Assembly (NCBI GenBank): GCA_039045975.1
Contig: JBCCJA010000015.1
Location: forward strand, 1 to 64,000
Direction of reading: 5' to 3'
Origin: JBCCJA01 sp039045975
GTDB lineage: Bacteria > Planctomycetota > Planctomycetia > Planctomycetales > Planctomycetaceae
DNA: 64,000 bases
Positions within the stretch are counted from its first letter, which is position 1, and every line of letters begins with the position of its first letter. A model generated the notes under the pieces. The model ran no database searches. It saw only the letters and a program-made list of their open reading frames with translations, and was not told the DNA's origin. The position numbers and the translations under genes were made by a program. This document shows, in pieces, positions 9,578 through 17,881 of the stretch.

Positions 9578-10183
9578 ATGTTCCTCCGATATTTCGCAGC
9601 CGTGCTGGCGGTCGCAGTCTTCGCCGAAGTCGCCGACGCGCAGCGGCGGCCGGGCATCGGGGCGTACCGACGCGTGCAGCGGCAGATCCAGCAGCAGCGG
9701 CAGCAGCAGGAACAGAACGCCCCGGCCGTGCCGGTCGGCGTCGGCGAGCTCGCCCCGTCCTTCCCCGTCACCGACGGCGGCGGCCGGCGGCCCGTGACGT
9801 ATTTCGCCAAACAGGACGGGCCGACCGTGCTCGTCTTCGCCCGCGGCGGCTTCGACGCCGCCGGGACCGACCAACTCAAACAGCTGCAAACGATCTACCC
9901 GCGGGTCACCGAAGCGGGCGGCGAGCTGATCGTCGTCTTCCGCGAAGAACGCAACGGCGCCGAGGCGCTCGCCGCGGCCGCGGCCGCCTCGGGGGCGACG
10001 GTCCCCATCGTCGCGGAGCCCGCCGGGACCGGCTCTCGGAAACGGTACAGCGTCGGCGAGGGGGAACTGTCGGCATACGTGATCGGCCCCGACGGGCGGA
10101 TCGCGGCGATCGTCAGCGGCAACGCCGAGGCCCGACCCGACCCGGCGAAAATCCTCGAAGCGGTCGAATCTCTGAAAAATTGA
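9578..10183 (+). CDS. Peroxiredoxin/thioredoxin-fold secreted protein lacking the catalytic cysteines
   Basis: The ATG at 9578 follows GAGGTG and starts a signal peptide (MFLRYFAAVLAVAVFAEVADAQ). A Gln-rich segment (residues about 35-47) precedes an AhpC/TSA-like fold: GELAPSFPV, PTVLVFARGGF, GELIVVFREE, YVIGPDGRI. At the place where the downstream paralogue has C83-P-Y-C86, this protein has D93-A-A-G96, so it cannot do thiol chemistry. The two genes are 94 bp apart and co-oriented, a likely operon from tandem duplication. Perhaps a binding or regulatory partner of the active paralogue; this is inference. Confidence 0.75.
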   Translation: MFLRYFAAVLAVAVFAEVADAQRRPGIGAYRRVQRQIQQQRQQQEQNAPAVPVGVGELAPSFPVTDGGGRRPVTYFAKQDGPTVLVFARGGFDAAGTDQLKQLQTIYPRVTEAGGELIVVFREERNGAEALAAAAAASGATVPIVAEPAGTGSRKRYSVGEGELSAYVIGPDGRIAAIVSGNAEARPDPAKILEAVESLKN

Positions 10184-10277
10184 CCCGCCGGCCGGAATTC
10201 GGGGTAAGAGCCGCCCGAGCCGACGCGACGACCGACGTCCTGCCAGCCGGACCGTCTCACGTACCGAAAGCCGTTTC

Positions 10278-10841
10278 ATGTCCCGATCCGCCCTCTGCCT
10301 GCTGACCGTCGTCGCCCTCGGCCTACCCGCCGCGACCGCCTCCGCCCAGTCGGGCAGCAAACCGACGTCGAGCGGCGGCTACGTCCCGGCCGCGCCGCCG
10401 CTCGCCGTCGGCGACCGCGCTACGTCGTTCAACGTCATCGACGACCGCGGCCGCACGGGGCCGGTCACGTCGCTTGCCCAACGCGGCAAGCAGACCGTCA
10501 TCGTCTTCAGCCGCGGCAGCTTCTGCCCGTACTGCATGGCCCATCTGACCGAGCTGCAGGCCGCCTACGACCAGATAAAGGCCGACGCCGAGCTGATCGT
10601 CGTCTTCCGCGAAGAGTCGAAAGGCACGAACGGGATCCGAATCGCCCGCCGTCAGACCGGGGCGGCGTTCCCGATCGTCCTCGACCCGAACGGCCGCGGC
10701 TCGGGCAAGCGGTACTCGGTCGACGGCTACGCGACCTACGTCCTGGGCACCGACGGCGTCATCACCGCGATTCTGCCGGGCGAGAAAACGAACCGCCCGG
10801 CCGTCGCCGACATCCTCGCCGCGATCGGATCCGACGCGTAG
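10278..10841 (+). CDS. Secreted peroxiredoxin-like (AhpC/TSA family) protein with CPYC
   Basis: A 187-residue protein with signal peptide (MSRSALCLLTVVALGLPAATASAQ) and a thioredoxin fold: GDRATSFNVIDD, TVIVFSRGSFCPYCMAHL, ELIVVFREESKG, YVLGTDGVITAIL. C83 and C86 are in the position of the peroxidatic Cys of peroxiredoxin-like PRX families and of the CxxC of thioredoxins. Likely a periplasmic thiol oxidoreductase or peroxidase. It follows its Cys-less paralogue directly. The exact substrate cannot be told from sequence. Confidence 0.8.
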   Translation: MSRSALCLLTVVALGLPAATASAQSGSKPTSSGGYVPAAPPLAVGDRATSFNVIDDRGRTGPVTSLAQRGKQTVIVFSRGSFCPYCMAHLTELQAAYDQIKADAELIVVFREESKGTNGIRIARRQTGAAFPIVLDPNGRGSGKRYSVDGYATYVLGTDGVITAILPGEKTNRPAVADILAAIGSDA

Positions 10842-10850
10842 CGGCGTGAA

Positions 10851-10894
10851 GCCCGAGCCGTCAGGTGAGGTAACGGAAACCTTACAGCTCGGGC
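10851..10894. terminator. Possible bidirectional hairpin between convergent genes
   Basis: GCCCGAGC at 10851-10858 pairs with GCTCGGGC at 10887-10894, with a nested AGGT/ACCT pairing in the loop. It sits between the convergent peroxiredoxin-like gene and purH. No U-tract follows on either strand, so this is a weak call. Confidence 0.3.
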
Positions 10895-11013
10895 GGCCGC
10901 CACGATCGACCGCCGCCGTCGATCGCGAAACCGGACGGAATATCCAAGTCGCCGGTTCCTCGGCTCACGCCTCGGGCTTCATGAGGGCCGAGGCGTACCG
11001 AGTCGTTCTCGCC

Positions 11014-12597
11014 TCAATGCCGGAAATGCCGCACGCCGGTCAGGAGCATCGCGATGCCGTGTTCGTTCGCGGCGGCTATGACCTCGTCGTCGCGTTTCGA
11101 CCCGCCCGGGTGCACGACGGCGGTCACACCCGCGGCGGCGCACTGGTCGAGTCCGTCGCGGAACGGGAAGAACGCGTCCGACGCGGCGGCGCCTCCTTCC
11201 GCCCGCCCGTCCGACTTCTTCGCGGCGATCTCGACCGAATCGAGCCGGCTCATCTGGCCGGCACCGACACCCGTCGCGAGTCCGTCCTTCGCGAAGACGA
11301 TCGCGTTCGACTTCACGTGGCGGCAGACCGCCCAAGCGAACTTTAAGTCCCGGAGTTCCGCGTCGGTCGGTTCCCGCTCGGTGACGCACTTCCATTCGTC
11401 GAAATTAAAGTCTGCCTCGTCGGCCGTCTGGGCGAGGACGCCGCCGGTGATCTGCCGCAGCACCGTCCGCGGCGGGCGGTCGCCGTTCAGCCCCGGCAGC
11501 TCGACGAGCCGCACGTTCTTCCGCCACGTCGGCTTCGTCGTGAGCAGCTCGAACGCCGCGTCCTCGAACGACGGGGCTAATAGACACTCGACGAACCGCC
11601 CCGGCTCGCAGAGCGCCTCGGCCGTCGCGACGTCGACCGGCACGTTCAACGCGATGATCGACCCGAACGCCGAGACCGGGTCGCCCGAATAAGCCTTGAG
11701 AAACGCTTCGGAAGCCGTCTCCGCCGTCCCGGCGCCGCAGGGGTTATTATGTTTTAAGACCGCCGCGCCGGCGGTCGGCAGGTCGCGGACGAGATTGAGC
11801 GCCGCGTCGAGGTCGAGCAGGTTGTTGTAAGACAACTCCTTGCCGTGGCGGACGTTGGCGGTCGTGAGGTCGTCCGCGCGGGCGCGGGGCGATTTATAAA
11901 CGACGGCCGGTTGGTGCGGGTTCTCGCCGTAGCGGAGCGGCGTGGCGTCGACGAACGTCGCGGTCATGACCTTCGGGAAGGGCGAGTCGGCCGCGTCGTC
12001 TTCGGACTCGACCGTCAGCGTCGCCATGTAGTCGGCGATCGCCCGGTCGTAGGAGGCGGTCCGCTCGAACGCGGCCGCGGCGAGGCGGCGGCGGAACGTC
12101 GCGTCGAAGCGGCCTTCGCGGACCGCGGCGAGCACGGCGTCGTACTGGTCGACGGCGCTGACGACGCCGACGCGTTGGTGGTTCTTGGCGGCGGCGCGGA
12201 CCATCGTCGGCCCGCCGACGTCGATCTGCTCGATCGCCTCGGGCGGCGTCACGCCCGGCTTCGCGATCGTCTCCTCGAACCGATAGAGCACGCAGACGAC
12301 GAGGTCGATCGGCTCGAGCCCGTGCTCGGCCATGACGGCCGCGTCCTCGCCCTCGTGGTCCGGCCCGATCCGGCCGAGGATCCCGCCGTGGATCTTCGGG
12401 TGTAGCGTCTTCAGCCGGCCCGACATCATCTCCGGGAAGCCGGTGAAGTCGCCGACGTCGGTCACGTCGAGCCCGGCCTCGACGAGGGCTTTCGCCGTCC
12501 CGCCGGTCGACAGCAGCGAATACCCGGCGTCGACGAGGCCGCGGCAGAACTCGGCGACGCCGGTCTTATCGGAAACGGAGATCAGGGCGTGGGGCAT
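11014..12597 (-). CDS. purH: Bifunctional AICAR transformylase / IMP cyclohydrolase
   Basis: Last two steps of purine synthesis: formylation of AICAR with 10-formyl-THF, then ring closure to IMP. 527 residues, standard length. The N-terminal IMP cyclohydrolase domain shows ALISVSDKTG, LLSTGGTAK, GRLKTLHPKIHGG; the C-terminal domain shows RYGENPHQ (222-229) and the catalytic KHNNPCG (282-288), then SNAIVFAKDG, GAGQMSR and DAFFPF. ATG at 12597 is the only reasonable start. The next gene upstream on this strand is the Nudix hydrolase, 78 bp away, possibly co-transcribed. Confidence 0.97.
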   Translation of the reverse strand: MPHALISVSDKTGVAEFCRGLVDAGYSLLSTGGTAKALVEAGLDVTDVGDFTGFPEMMSGRLKTLHPKIHGGILGRIGPDHEGEDAAVMAEHGLEPIDLVVCVLYRFEETIAKPGVTPPEAIEQIDVGGPTMVRAAAKNHQRVGVVSAVDQYDAVLAAVREGRFDATFRRRLAAAAFERTASYDRAIADYMATLTVESEDDAADSPFPKVMTATFVDATPLRYGENPHQPAVVYKSPRARADDLTTANVRHGKELSYNNLLDLDAALNLVRDLPTAGAAVLKHNNPCGAGTAETASEAFLKAYSGDPVSAFGSIIALNVPVDVATAEALCEPGRFVECLLAPSFEDAAFELLTTKPTWRKNVRLVELPGLNGDRPPRTVLRQITGGVLAQTADEADFNFDEWKCVTEREPTDAELRDLKFAWAVCRHVKSNAIVFAKDGLATGVGAGQMSRLDSVEIAAKKSDGRAEGGAAASDAFFPFRDGLDQCAAAGVTAVVHPGGSKRDDEVIAAANEHGIAMLLTGVRHFRH

Positions 12598-12675
12598 GGG
12601 TCGGCGTCTGTCGTCCGGCTCTTCGGGCTCAAACCGGCACCCTAACGCCCCCCGACCGCGGCCGGAATCGACCCG

Positions 12676-13197
12676 TCAACGACCCCGGTCGAGCCACCAC
12701 AGGCCGGTGAAGACTTTCGGGTCGACGACCCGGCCCGCGGCGATCGCGTCTTTTAAGAATCGCGTCACCCGCCGCCTCGGCACGACGTGCCGCGTGATCG
12801 ACTCGCCGCCGACCCCGACGTCGTCGGAAACCTTCCGCACGCCGGTCGCGCGGAAGAAAGTCACCATCTCGGTCGACAGCCCCGCCGAGGGCGGGCCGAC
12901 GAACAGCTCTTCGACCGCCGCGGCCCGGTACCCGGTCTCTTCTTCGAGTTCACGGATCGCGGTTTCGGCGAGCGACTGGTTCTTAAAGCCGGCCTCATCG
13001 CCGGCGAGGCCGGCCGGGATCTCGATCACCGGCTTCCCGATGGGCGGACGCGGCTGTTCGACGAACAAGACCTCGTCGTCCTCGGTCACGGCGACGACCG
13101 CGACGATCCCGGTCACGCCCGGCCGACCGACACACTCCCACCCGCCCCGGTCGAGCAACTCCAGAAAGCGACCTGTATAAAGCACATGATCGTTCAT
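12676..13197 (-). CDS. Nudix hydrolase (ADP-ribose pyrophosphatase type)
   Basis: A 173-residue protein with a complete Nudix box at about residues 64-90 (GLAGDE, then AIRELEEETGY, matching GX5EX7REUXEEXGU), preceded by VLFVEQPRPPIGKPVIEIPAG, the pattern of ADP-sugar pyrophosphatases. Hydrolyses nucleoside diphosphates linked to another moiety, Mg-dependent, cytoplasmic. The sequence FVGPPSAGLSTEMVTFF downstream also fits the ADP-ribose group. It precedes purH on the same strand. Confidence 0.85.
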   Translation of the reverse strand: MNDHVLYTGRFLELLDRGGWECVGRPGVTGIVAVVAVTEDDEVLFVEQPRPPIGKPVIEIPAGLAGDEAGFKNQSLAETAIRELEEETGYRAAAVEELFVGPPSAGLSTEMVTFFRATGVRKVSDDVGVGGESITRHVVPRRRVTRFLKDAIAAGRVVDPKVFTGLWWLDRGR

Positions 13198-13203
13198 AAA
13201 CGC

Positions 13204-13231
13204 AATAAAAGCCCGAGCGGTTACGCGAAGG
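13204..13231 (+). repeat. Single arm of a REP-like repeat
   Basis: A 28-base segment starting AATAAAAGCCCGAGCGG and ending TTACGCGAAGG is identical to both arms of the inverted repeat at 35426-35508. Here only one arm is present, between the sulfatase and the Nudix gene. It overlaps no gene. Confidence 0.8.
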
Positions 13232-13282
13232 ACCTACCGCTTCCCATACACGGCCGGCCCACGAATCTCTGCAAACAATCAG

Positions 13283-14710
13283 TCAGGCGCCCGCTTTAGA
13301 AGACGCCTTGCCCTTCGACTTATTGCTCGGCTTCGGTCGGTCTTCGGCCCGCGGCGGCAGGGCGGGATCGGGCCAGCGGGGGTTGTCGTCCCGGGCCGAC
13401 GCCATCAACGCGACCGCCCGCTCGACGAGGTCAGGCCGCGACGCGGCTAGGTCGCGGGTCTCGCCGAGGTCCGAACCCAGGTCGTACAACTCGACCGGCC
13501 CGCCGCGTCGGTTCCGCACGGCCTTCCAGTCGCCGAAGCGGACCGCCTGATTAGCCTTATAAGCTCTGCCTTTGCCGCGATTATAGAACTGAAGCTCGAA
13601 GTAAAACGCCTCGCGAACGGGGGCGTCGGCACCTTTTAAGAAATCGACGAGCGACAGGCCGCTCGACTCGTAGCCTTCCGGCGACGTCGCGCCGGCAAGT
13701 TCGACGGCCGTCGGCAAGAAGTCCCAGAAAGCCCACGGGCCGTCCGTGACGCGGCCGGCGGGCACGACGCCGGGCCAACGGGCCAACGCCGCCTGCCGGA
13801 GCCCGCCCTCATACATCCCGCGTTTAAATCCGCGGAGCTTACCGCCCATCGACTGGTCGAACGTCCGCGCGATGTCGCTGTTGTCATCAAATGACGAACC
13901 GTTGTCACCCGAGAACATCACCAGCGTATTATCGTCGACCCCGAGTTCGGCGAGCAGGTCGAGCAGCCGCCCGACGTGTTCGTCCAGCCGCGAGACCATC
14001 GCGGCGTACGTCTTTTCTTTCTCGGTCCAGCCTTCGCGGTCGGCGTATTGCCGCGTGTCGTCGATCTCGTAACGGCCGTGCGGCAGCGTCGTCGAATAAA
14101 ACAGAAAGAACGGCCCGCCGGCGGCGGACCGCACCCAGTCCTCGACCTCATCCTGGATCATGTCGCCGGCATAGGCCCCTTCTTCGAGATCGAACCGCTC
14201 CGCGTCGTCGTAAAGGAAGTCGGGGAAATAAGTGTGGGCGTGCCGTTGGCAGTTGTAGCCGTAAAAGTGATCGAACCCGGCCGCCAGCGGGCTGCCGCTC
14301 GTGTCGAACATGCCCATGCCCCACTTGCCCATGCAGGCGGTCCGATAGCCGGCTTCTTTAAGAATACCGGCGACCGTGACAGTGCCTTCCGGGAGCGGTA
14401 ACTGGCCCTCGGGCTTGATCTCCCAGTTCGCCCGGACCGGGCAACGGCCCATATCGAGTCCCGTCATCAACGAGGACCGGGACGGCGCACAGACCGACGT
14501 CCCGGCGTACGCCGACGTGTACCGCGTACCCTCGGCCGCCATGCGGTCGAGGTGCGGCGTCTCGATCAGCTCCTGTCCGTAGCTGCCGAGATCGCCCATC
14601 GCGACGTCGTCGGCGAGGATGAAAATGATATTCGGCGGGGTAGCCGCAGACGCGACCGCCGGGCACGCGACCGCGACGGTCAGAGCGAAAACAGATCGGT
14701 GTAAGAACAC
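13283..14710 (-). CDS. Secreted sulfatase
   Basis: 475 residues with signal peptide (MFLHRSVFALTVAVACPAVASA). Sulfatase signatures in order: IIFILADDVAMGDLG (metal-binding Asp34/Asp35), the formylglycine motif C74-A-P-S-R with SSLMTG, TACMGKWG, and SGDNGSS. Cys74 would be converted to formylglycine. The C-terminus carries ELYDLGSDLGETRDLA, usual in planctomycete sulfatases, and a Lys/Ser/Pro-rich tail. Hydrolyses sulfate esters, probably on algal-type polysaccharide; the specific substrate is unknown. Located periplasmically or outside. Confidence 0.93.
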   Translation of the reverse strand: MFLHRSVFALTVAVACPAVASAATPPNIIFILADDVAMGDLGSYGQELIETPHLDRMAAEGTRYTSAYAGTSVCAPSRSSLMTGLDMGRCPVRANWEIKPEGQLPLPEGTVTVAGILKEAGYRTACMGKWGMGMFDTSGSPLAAGFDHFYGYNCQRHAHTYFPDFLYDDAERFDLEEGAYAGDMIQDEVEDWVRSAAGGPFFLFYSTTLPHGRYEIDDTRQYADREGWTEKEKTYAAMVSRLDEHVGRLLDLLAELGVDDNTLVMFSGDNGSSFDDNSDIARTFDQSMGGKLRGFKRGMYEGGLRQAALARWPGVVPAGRVTDGPWAFWDFLPTAVELAGATSPEGYESSGLSLVDFLKGADAPVREAFYFELQFYNRGKGRAYKANQAVRFGDWKAVRNRRGGPVELYDLGSDLGETRDLAASRPDLVERAVALMASARDDNPRWPDPALPPRAEDRPKPSNKSKGKASSKAGA

Positions 14711-14788
14711 GGCGGGCCCTCGGCCGGGGTCGGAGCGGACGCCGCATCTTTCACCGACGCCCGACCGCCGTAAAGCCGCCGCCGACCG

Positions 14789-15886
14789 TCAGTCGAACAG
14801 CCGCTTCTGCCCGGGTCGGCCCGGCCGGCGGAAATGCCCCCGCGACAGCGGCGGCCGCTTCACGTCGAGGCCGAGCTTGCGTGTAAACAGTTTGAACGTG
14901 TCGGCGATCGCGTCGGCGTGGACGCCCTCGCCGCGGTGACGGTCGCCGAATCGGGGGTCGTTCAACTTCCCGCCGCGGACCGAACCGATCCGGTTCAATA
15001 CGCGGTCACGCTTCGTCGGGGCACACTGTTCGAGCCAGTCGAGGAACACAGGTCGGACCGACCACGGCAGCCGCAGCATGACGTAATTGGCGGCGGTCGC
15101 ACCGGCCTCCTTCGCGGCCGCCAAAACCGCCGGCATTTCTTCGTCATTCAGGCCCGGGATGACCGGGGCGTGCATCACGCGGACCGGCACCCCGGCGTCG
15201 GCGAGTTCACGGATCGCACGCAGTCGGGCCGTCGGCGTCGAGGTCCGCGGCTCAAGCGAGCGGGCGAGGCCCGCGTCGAGCGTTGTGATCGACACGCCGA
15301 CCCGGGCGAGATTCTTCGCCGCCATCTCGGCCAAGATGTCGAGGTCGCGGGTGACGAGGGCGTTCTTCGTGACGATCGTGACCGGCTGACCGCAGTCGCG
15401 GGCGACTTCGAGACAGCCGCGGGTGAGCCTCTTCTCCCGCTCGATCGGCTGATAGCAGTCGGTCACGCCGCTGAACGCGATCGGCTCGCCGGCCCAGTCT
15501 TTCTTGGCGAGCCGTTCCCGGAACAACGCCGGGGCGTGTTCCTTCACATAGATGACCGACTCGAAATCGAGCCCTCCGGAATGACCGAGATACTCGTGCG
15601 TCGGCCGGGCGTAGCAATACGCACATCCGTGCTCGCAGCCGCGATACGGGTTCACGGAATAGCGGAACGCGATGTCGGGGCTGTCGTTCTCACTGACGAT
15701 CGATCTCGACGCGTCGGACATATAGCGCGTCGGAGGGCGTTCCAGGGCGGCGAGATACTCCCCGTCGTGGGCGACCTGTTCGAGGTCGGCGGTCCGCTCC
15801 AGGCTGTCGAACCGACCGACAGGGTTCTCGGCCGAACCGCGTCCACGGGGCATGACGGGAGGCCGAGTCGCGACCGGGGTCTTCAT
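14789..15886 (-). CDS. PA0069-family radical SAM protein
   Basis: 365 residues. C84-E-H-G-C88-A-Y-C91 binds the 4Fe-4S cluster; the surrounding YSVNPYRGCEHGCAYCYAR and EYLGHSGGLDFES are the conserved opening of the PA0069/SplB-like family. TIVTKNALVTRDLDIL, GVSITTLD, RTSTPTARLRAIRELADAGVPV and PVIPGLND follow in the expected order. Members resemble spore photoproduct lyase but are found in non-spore-formers; the biological reaction is not established. Cytoplasmic. Confidence 0.9.
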   Translation of the reverse strand: MKTPVATRPPVMPRGRGSAENPVGRFDSLERTADLEQVAHDGEYLAALERPPTRYMSDASRSIVSENDSPDIAFRYSVNPYRGCEHGCAYCYARPTHEYLGHSGGLDFESVIYVKEHAPALFRERLAKKDWAGEPIAFSGVTDCYQPIEREKRLTRGCLEVARDCGQPVTIVTKNALVTRDLDILAEMAAKNLARVGVSITTLDAGLARSLEPRTSTPTARLRAIRELADAGVPVRVMHAPVIPGLNDEEMPAVLAAAKEAGATAANYVMLRLPWSVRPVFLDWLEQCAPTKRDRVLNRIGSVRGGKLNDPRFGDRHRGEGVHADAIADTFKLFTRKLGLDVKRPPLSRGHFRRPGRPGQKRLFD

Positions 15887-16104
15887 CGGCTCTCGTTGAT
15901 GAAAGGTTGCGAAATGTGTTTGAAATTACAGGAACGTGCGGACACGTCTCAGGCTGCTTCTACCGGAAGGGGTCGGGAAATACCCCGCTATGATCCGATT
16001 TTAGAAAATAGTTTGAATATTGGGCTTTTGTGCCTTGTTGGCTCAGCTAGCGTGGCCTGCATGGCCGGACCACGGCCCACAGAGTTCCGGGCGGAGGAAC
16101 CGCG

Positions 16105-16323
16105 GTGTTAGTCCTATCAAGACGCGAGGGAGAGGGTTTCAACCTGCCACAGATCGGCGTTTCGGTGAAAGTCCTCGGCCGCAACGGCGGCCGGACGGTC
16201 GTCGGGATCGAGGCCCCGAAAGACATCGTCATCGTCCGCGACGAGTTGGCCGACCGGGCCCCCGCGACTGGGGCAAACAGCGTCACGAAAACTGCGTCGG
16301 CCGGCGCCGGTAAAGGTTGTTAA
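16105..16323 (+). CDS. csrA: CsrA-like carbon storage regulator
   Basis: 72 residues starting MLVLSRREGEGF, with VSVKVLGRNGG and the conserved VGIEAPKDIVIVRDEL. CsrA dimers bind GGA motifs in mRNA leaders and block or alter translation. The GTG start at 16105 is fixed by a strong GGAGGA at 16093-16098, 6 bases upstream; this SD itself contains GGA motifs, so autoregulation is possible. The leader at about 16000-16035 is AT-rich and may hold the promoter. Residues after about 50 are not conserved, and the stop lies just where a second coding-like frame begins (16319). Confidence 0.85.
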   Translation: MLVLSRREGEGFNLPQIGVSVKVLGRNGGRTVVGIEAPKDIVIVRDELADRAPATGANSVTKTASAGAGKGC

Positions 16324-16488
16324 CGCCCGGGCACGGGCGATCCAAGAGCAGGCCGAAGAAACACGACGGCTTCCCAAGGCCGCCGTCGAAGAGTCGGAAG
16401 CGCACGAATCTGTGTGACCGCCAGCGTCGATCAGTTGTAGGCCAAACTCGACGAAGCCCGAGAAAGCCTCAGGCTCGTCGGCGATTGA
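16319..16488 (+). pseudogene. Decayed coiled-coil coding remnant after csrA
   Basis: One base frame off from csrA, 16319-16417 reads an Ala/Glu/Arg-rich helix (ARARAIQEQAEETRRL, AAVEESEAHESV) and stops. A second open piece at 16441-16488 reads AKLDEARESLRLVGD and is preceded in frame by SVDQL and a TAG that is one change from CAG. Together they look like one frameshifted, nonsense-mutated coiled-coil protein, or a lost C-terminal extension. No start signal of its own is visible. Confidence 0.4.
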
Positions 16489-16568
16489 AGGGCCCGACAG
16501 GAGATCGAATTAGCTCCAAGGAGGTCCGAGTCGTGGCACGCTGACGCTCTACATGCCGCGAGTCGCGA

Positions 16569-17693
16569 TCAAGCCGCCTCGCTCAGCACGCCACAGATCC
16601 GCTCGAACGCCGCGTTCGAGTCGAACTTGATCGTCAGCACGCCCGATTCACCGCCGGTCAGTTTTAAGTTTATGTCGGTGCCGAGACGGCTCTTCAGCTG
16701 CTCGACCATATCCCGCAGGTGCGGCGTCAGTCCGTCATCTTCCGCGACCGGCAGCGGCAACACGTCGGGGTTCGGGTTCTCTTCCGGGCCGGCGATCGCG
16801 TCCGTGACCGCGTCGACCTCATCGGCCGCCTCGATCTCCGGCTCGCCCTTCCGCAGCCGGCGGACTTCGGCCTCGACGGCCCGGACCGACAGGCCCTCTT
16901 TCTTAATCCGTTTGACGAGATCCTTCTGCTCGCCCGGTTCGAGCGGCAGGACGGCCCGGGCGTGTCCGCCGGTCAAATCGCCCGACTTCAACGCCTTCTT
17001 CGCCGGCTCGCCGAGGTCGAGCAGACGCAGGTAGTTGCTGACCGTCGGGCGTTTGAGGCCGAGGTTCTTCGCCAGCTCGTCGATCGAGCTGTCGAAGCGG
17101 TCGATGTAATCGCGGAACGCCTGCGCCTTTTCGAGGACGTCGAGGTCTTTCCGCTTGAGGTTTTCTTCGATCGCGACTTCGGCGACGAGGCGGTCTTCGA
17201 CCTCGAGCACGCGGCAGGGGACGGTTTCGAGCCCGGCCCGCTTCGCCGCCATCAGCCGGCGTTCGCCCGCGATCAGCTGGTAAGACCCGTCGTGCGGCCT
17301 GACGAGCAGCGGCTGCAGGACGCCGTGTGTCGTGATCGAGTGGGCCAGTTCGTCGAGCTCTTCCTCGCCGAACGCCTTGCGGGGCTGGAACGGATTCTTC
17401 TCGATCAGCTCGACGTGGATCGCGTCGGTCTGATCCGGCGTGGCAGGCCGCACCGGGACGGTCCCGGCGATCGCCACAGAATCGTCGGCATTCGGCTCCG
17501 GACCGGCCCCGCCCAGCAGCGCGTTCAGGCCACGTCCGAGCCGACGCATCGGCGTGACGGCCGGGCCGCCGGGCGTGGCCGCGGCGTCGGTCTGCGTCGG
17601 GTTCTCGCCCTCGGGGGCGGGGAAGGGCACGGTCGCCTGAGGATCCATCACGTCGTCCCTGACTGGTGCGGGGCGATCGCGGACGTCGCCCAT
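16569..17693 (-). CDS. parB: Chromosome partitioning protein ParB
   Basis: 374 residues. RRLGRGLNALLGG near residue 50 is the ParA-interacting N-terminal motif; HVELIEKNPFQPRKAF, ELAHSITTHGVLQPLLVRP and AGERRLMAAKRAG (CTP-binding/CTPase region), then NLKRKDLDVLEKAQAFRDY and an HTH (LAKNLGLKRPTVSNYLRLLDL) complete the family pattern. It slides on DNA from parS sites and helps position the origin. The residues before position 50 are variable; ATG at 17648 is an alternative start. No parA is adjacent, but the candidate origin is 5-6 kb away, the usual neighbourhood. Confidence 0.95.
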   Translation of the reverse strand: MGDVRDRPAPVRDDVMDPQATVPFPAPEGENPTQTDAAATPGGPAVTPMRRLGRGLNALLGGAGPEPNADDSVAIAGTVPVRPATPDQTDAIHVELIEKNPFQPRKAFGEEELDELAHSITTHGVLQPLLVRPHDGSYQLIAGERRLMAAKRAGLETVPCRVLEVEDRLVAEVAIEENLKRKDLDVLEKAQAFRDYIDRFDSSIDELAKNLGLKRPTVSNYLRLLDLGEPAKKALKSGDLTGGHARAVLPLEPGEQKDLVKRIKKEGLSVRAVEAEVRRLRKGEPEIEAADEVDAVTDAIAGPEENPNPDVLPLPVAEDDGLTPHLRDMVEQLKSRLGTDINLKLTGGESGVLTIKFDSNAAFERICGVLSEAA

Positions 17694-17881
17694 AGGTGGC
17701 CGGCCGGTCCGTGGCCGTCTCCGACAAACCCTATCGAGCGACGGGCCGACCCCTCTTCAAGCCGGCCGTCACGACACGGTCAAACGGGATGCGCCGGTTG
17801 TTCCTGCCGACGCGGGTCAACCGGCAACGGGGGGCTTCCGGTAGTCACCGGCAAACCGGCATCACGTGCAGGCCGCTCAAG

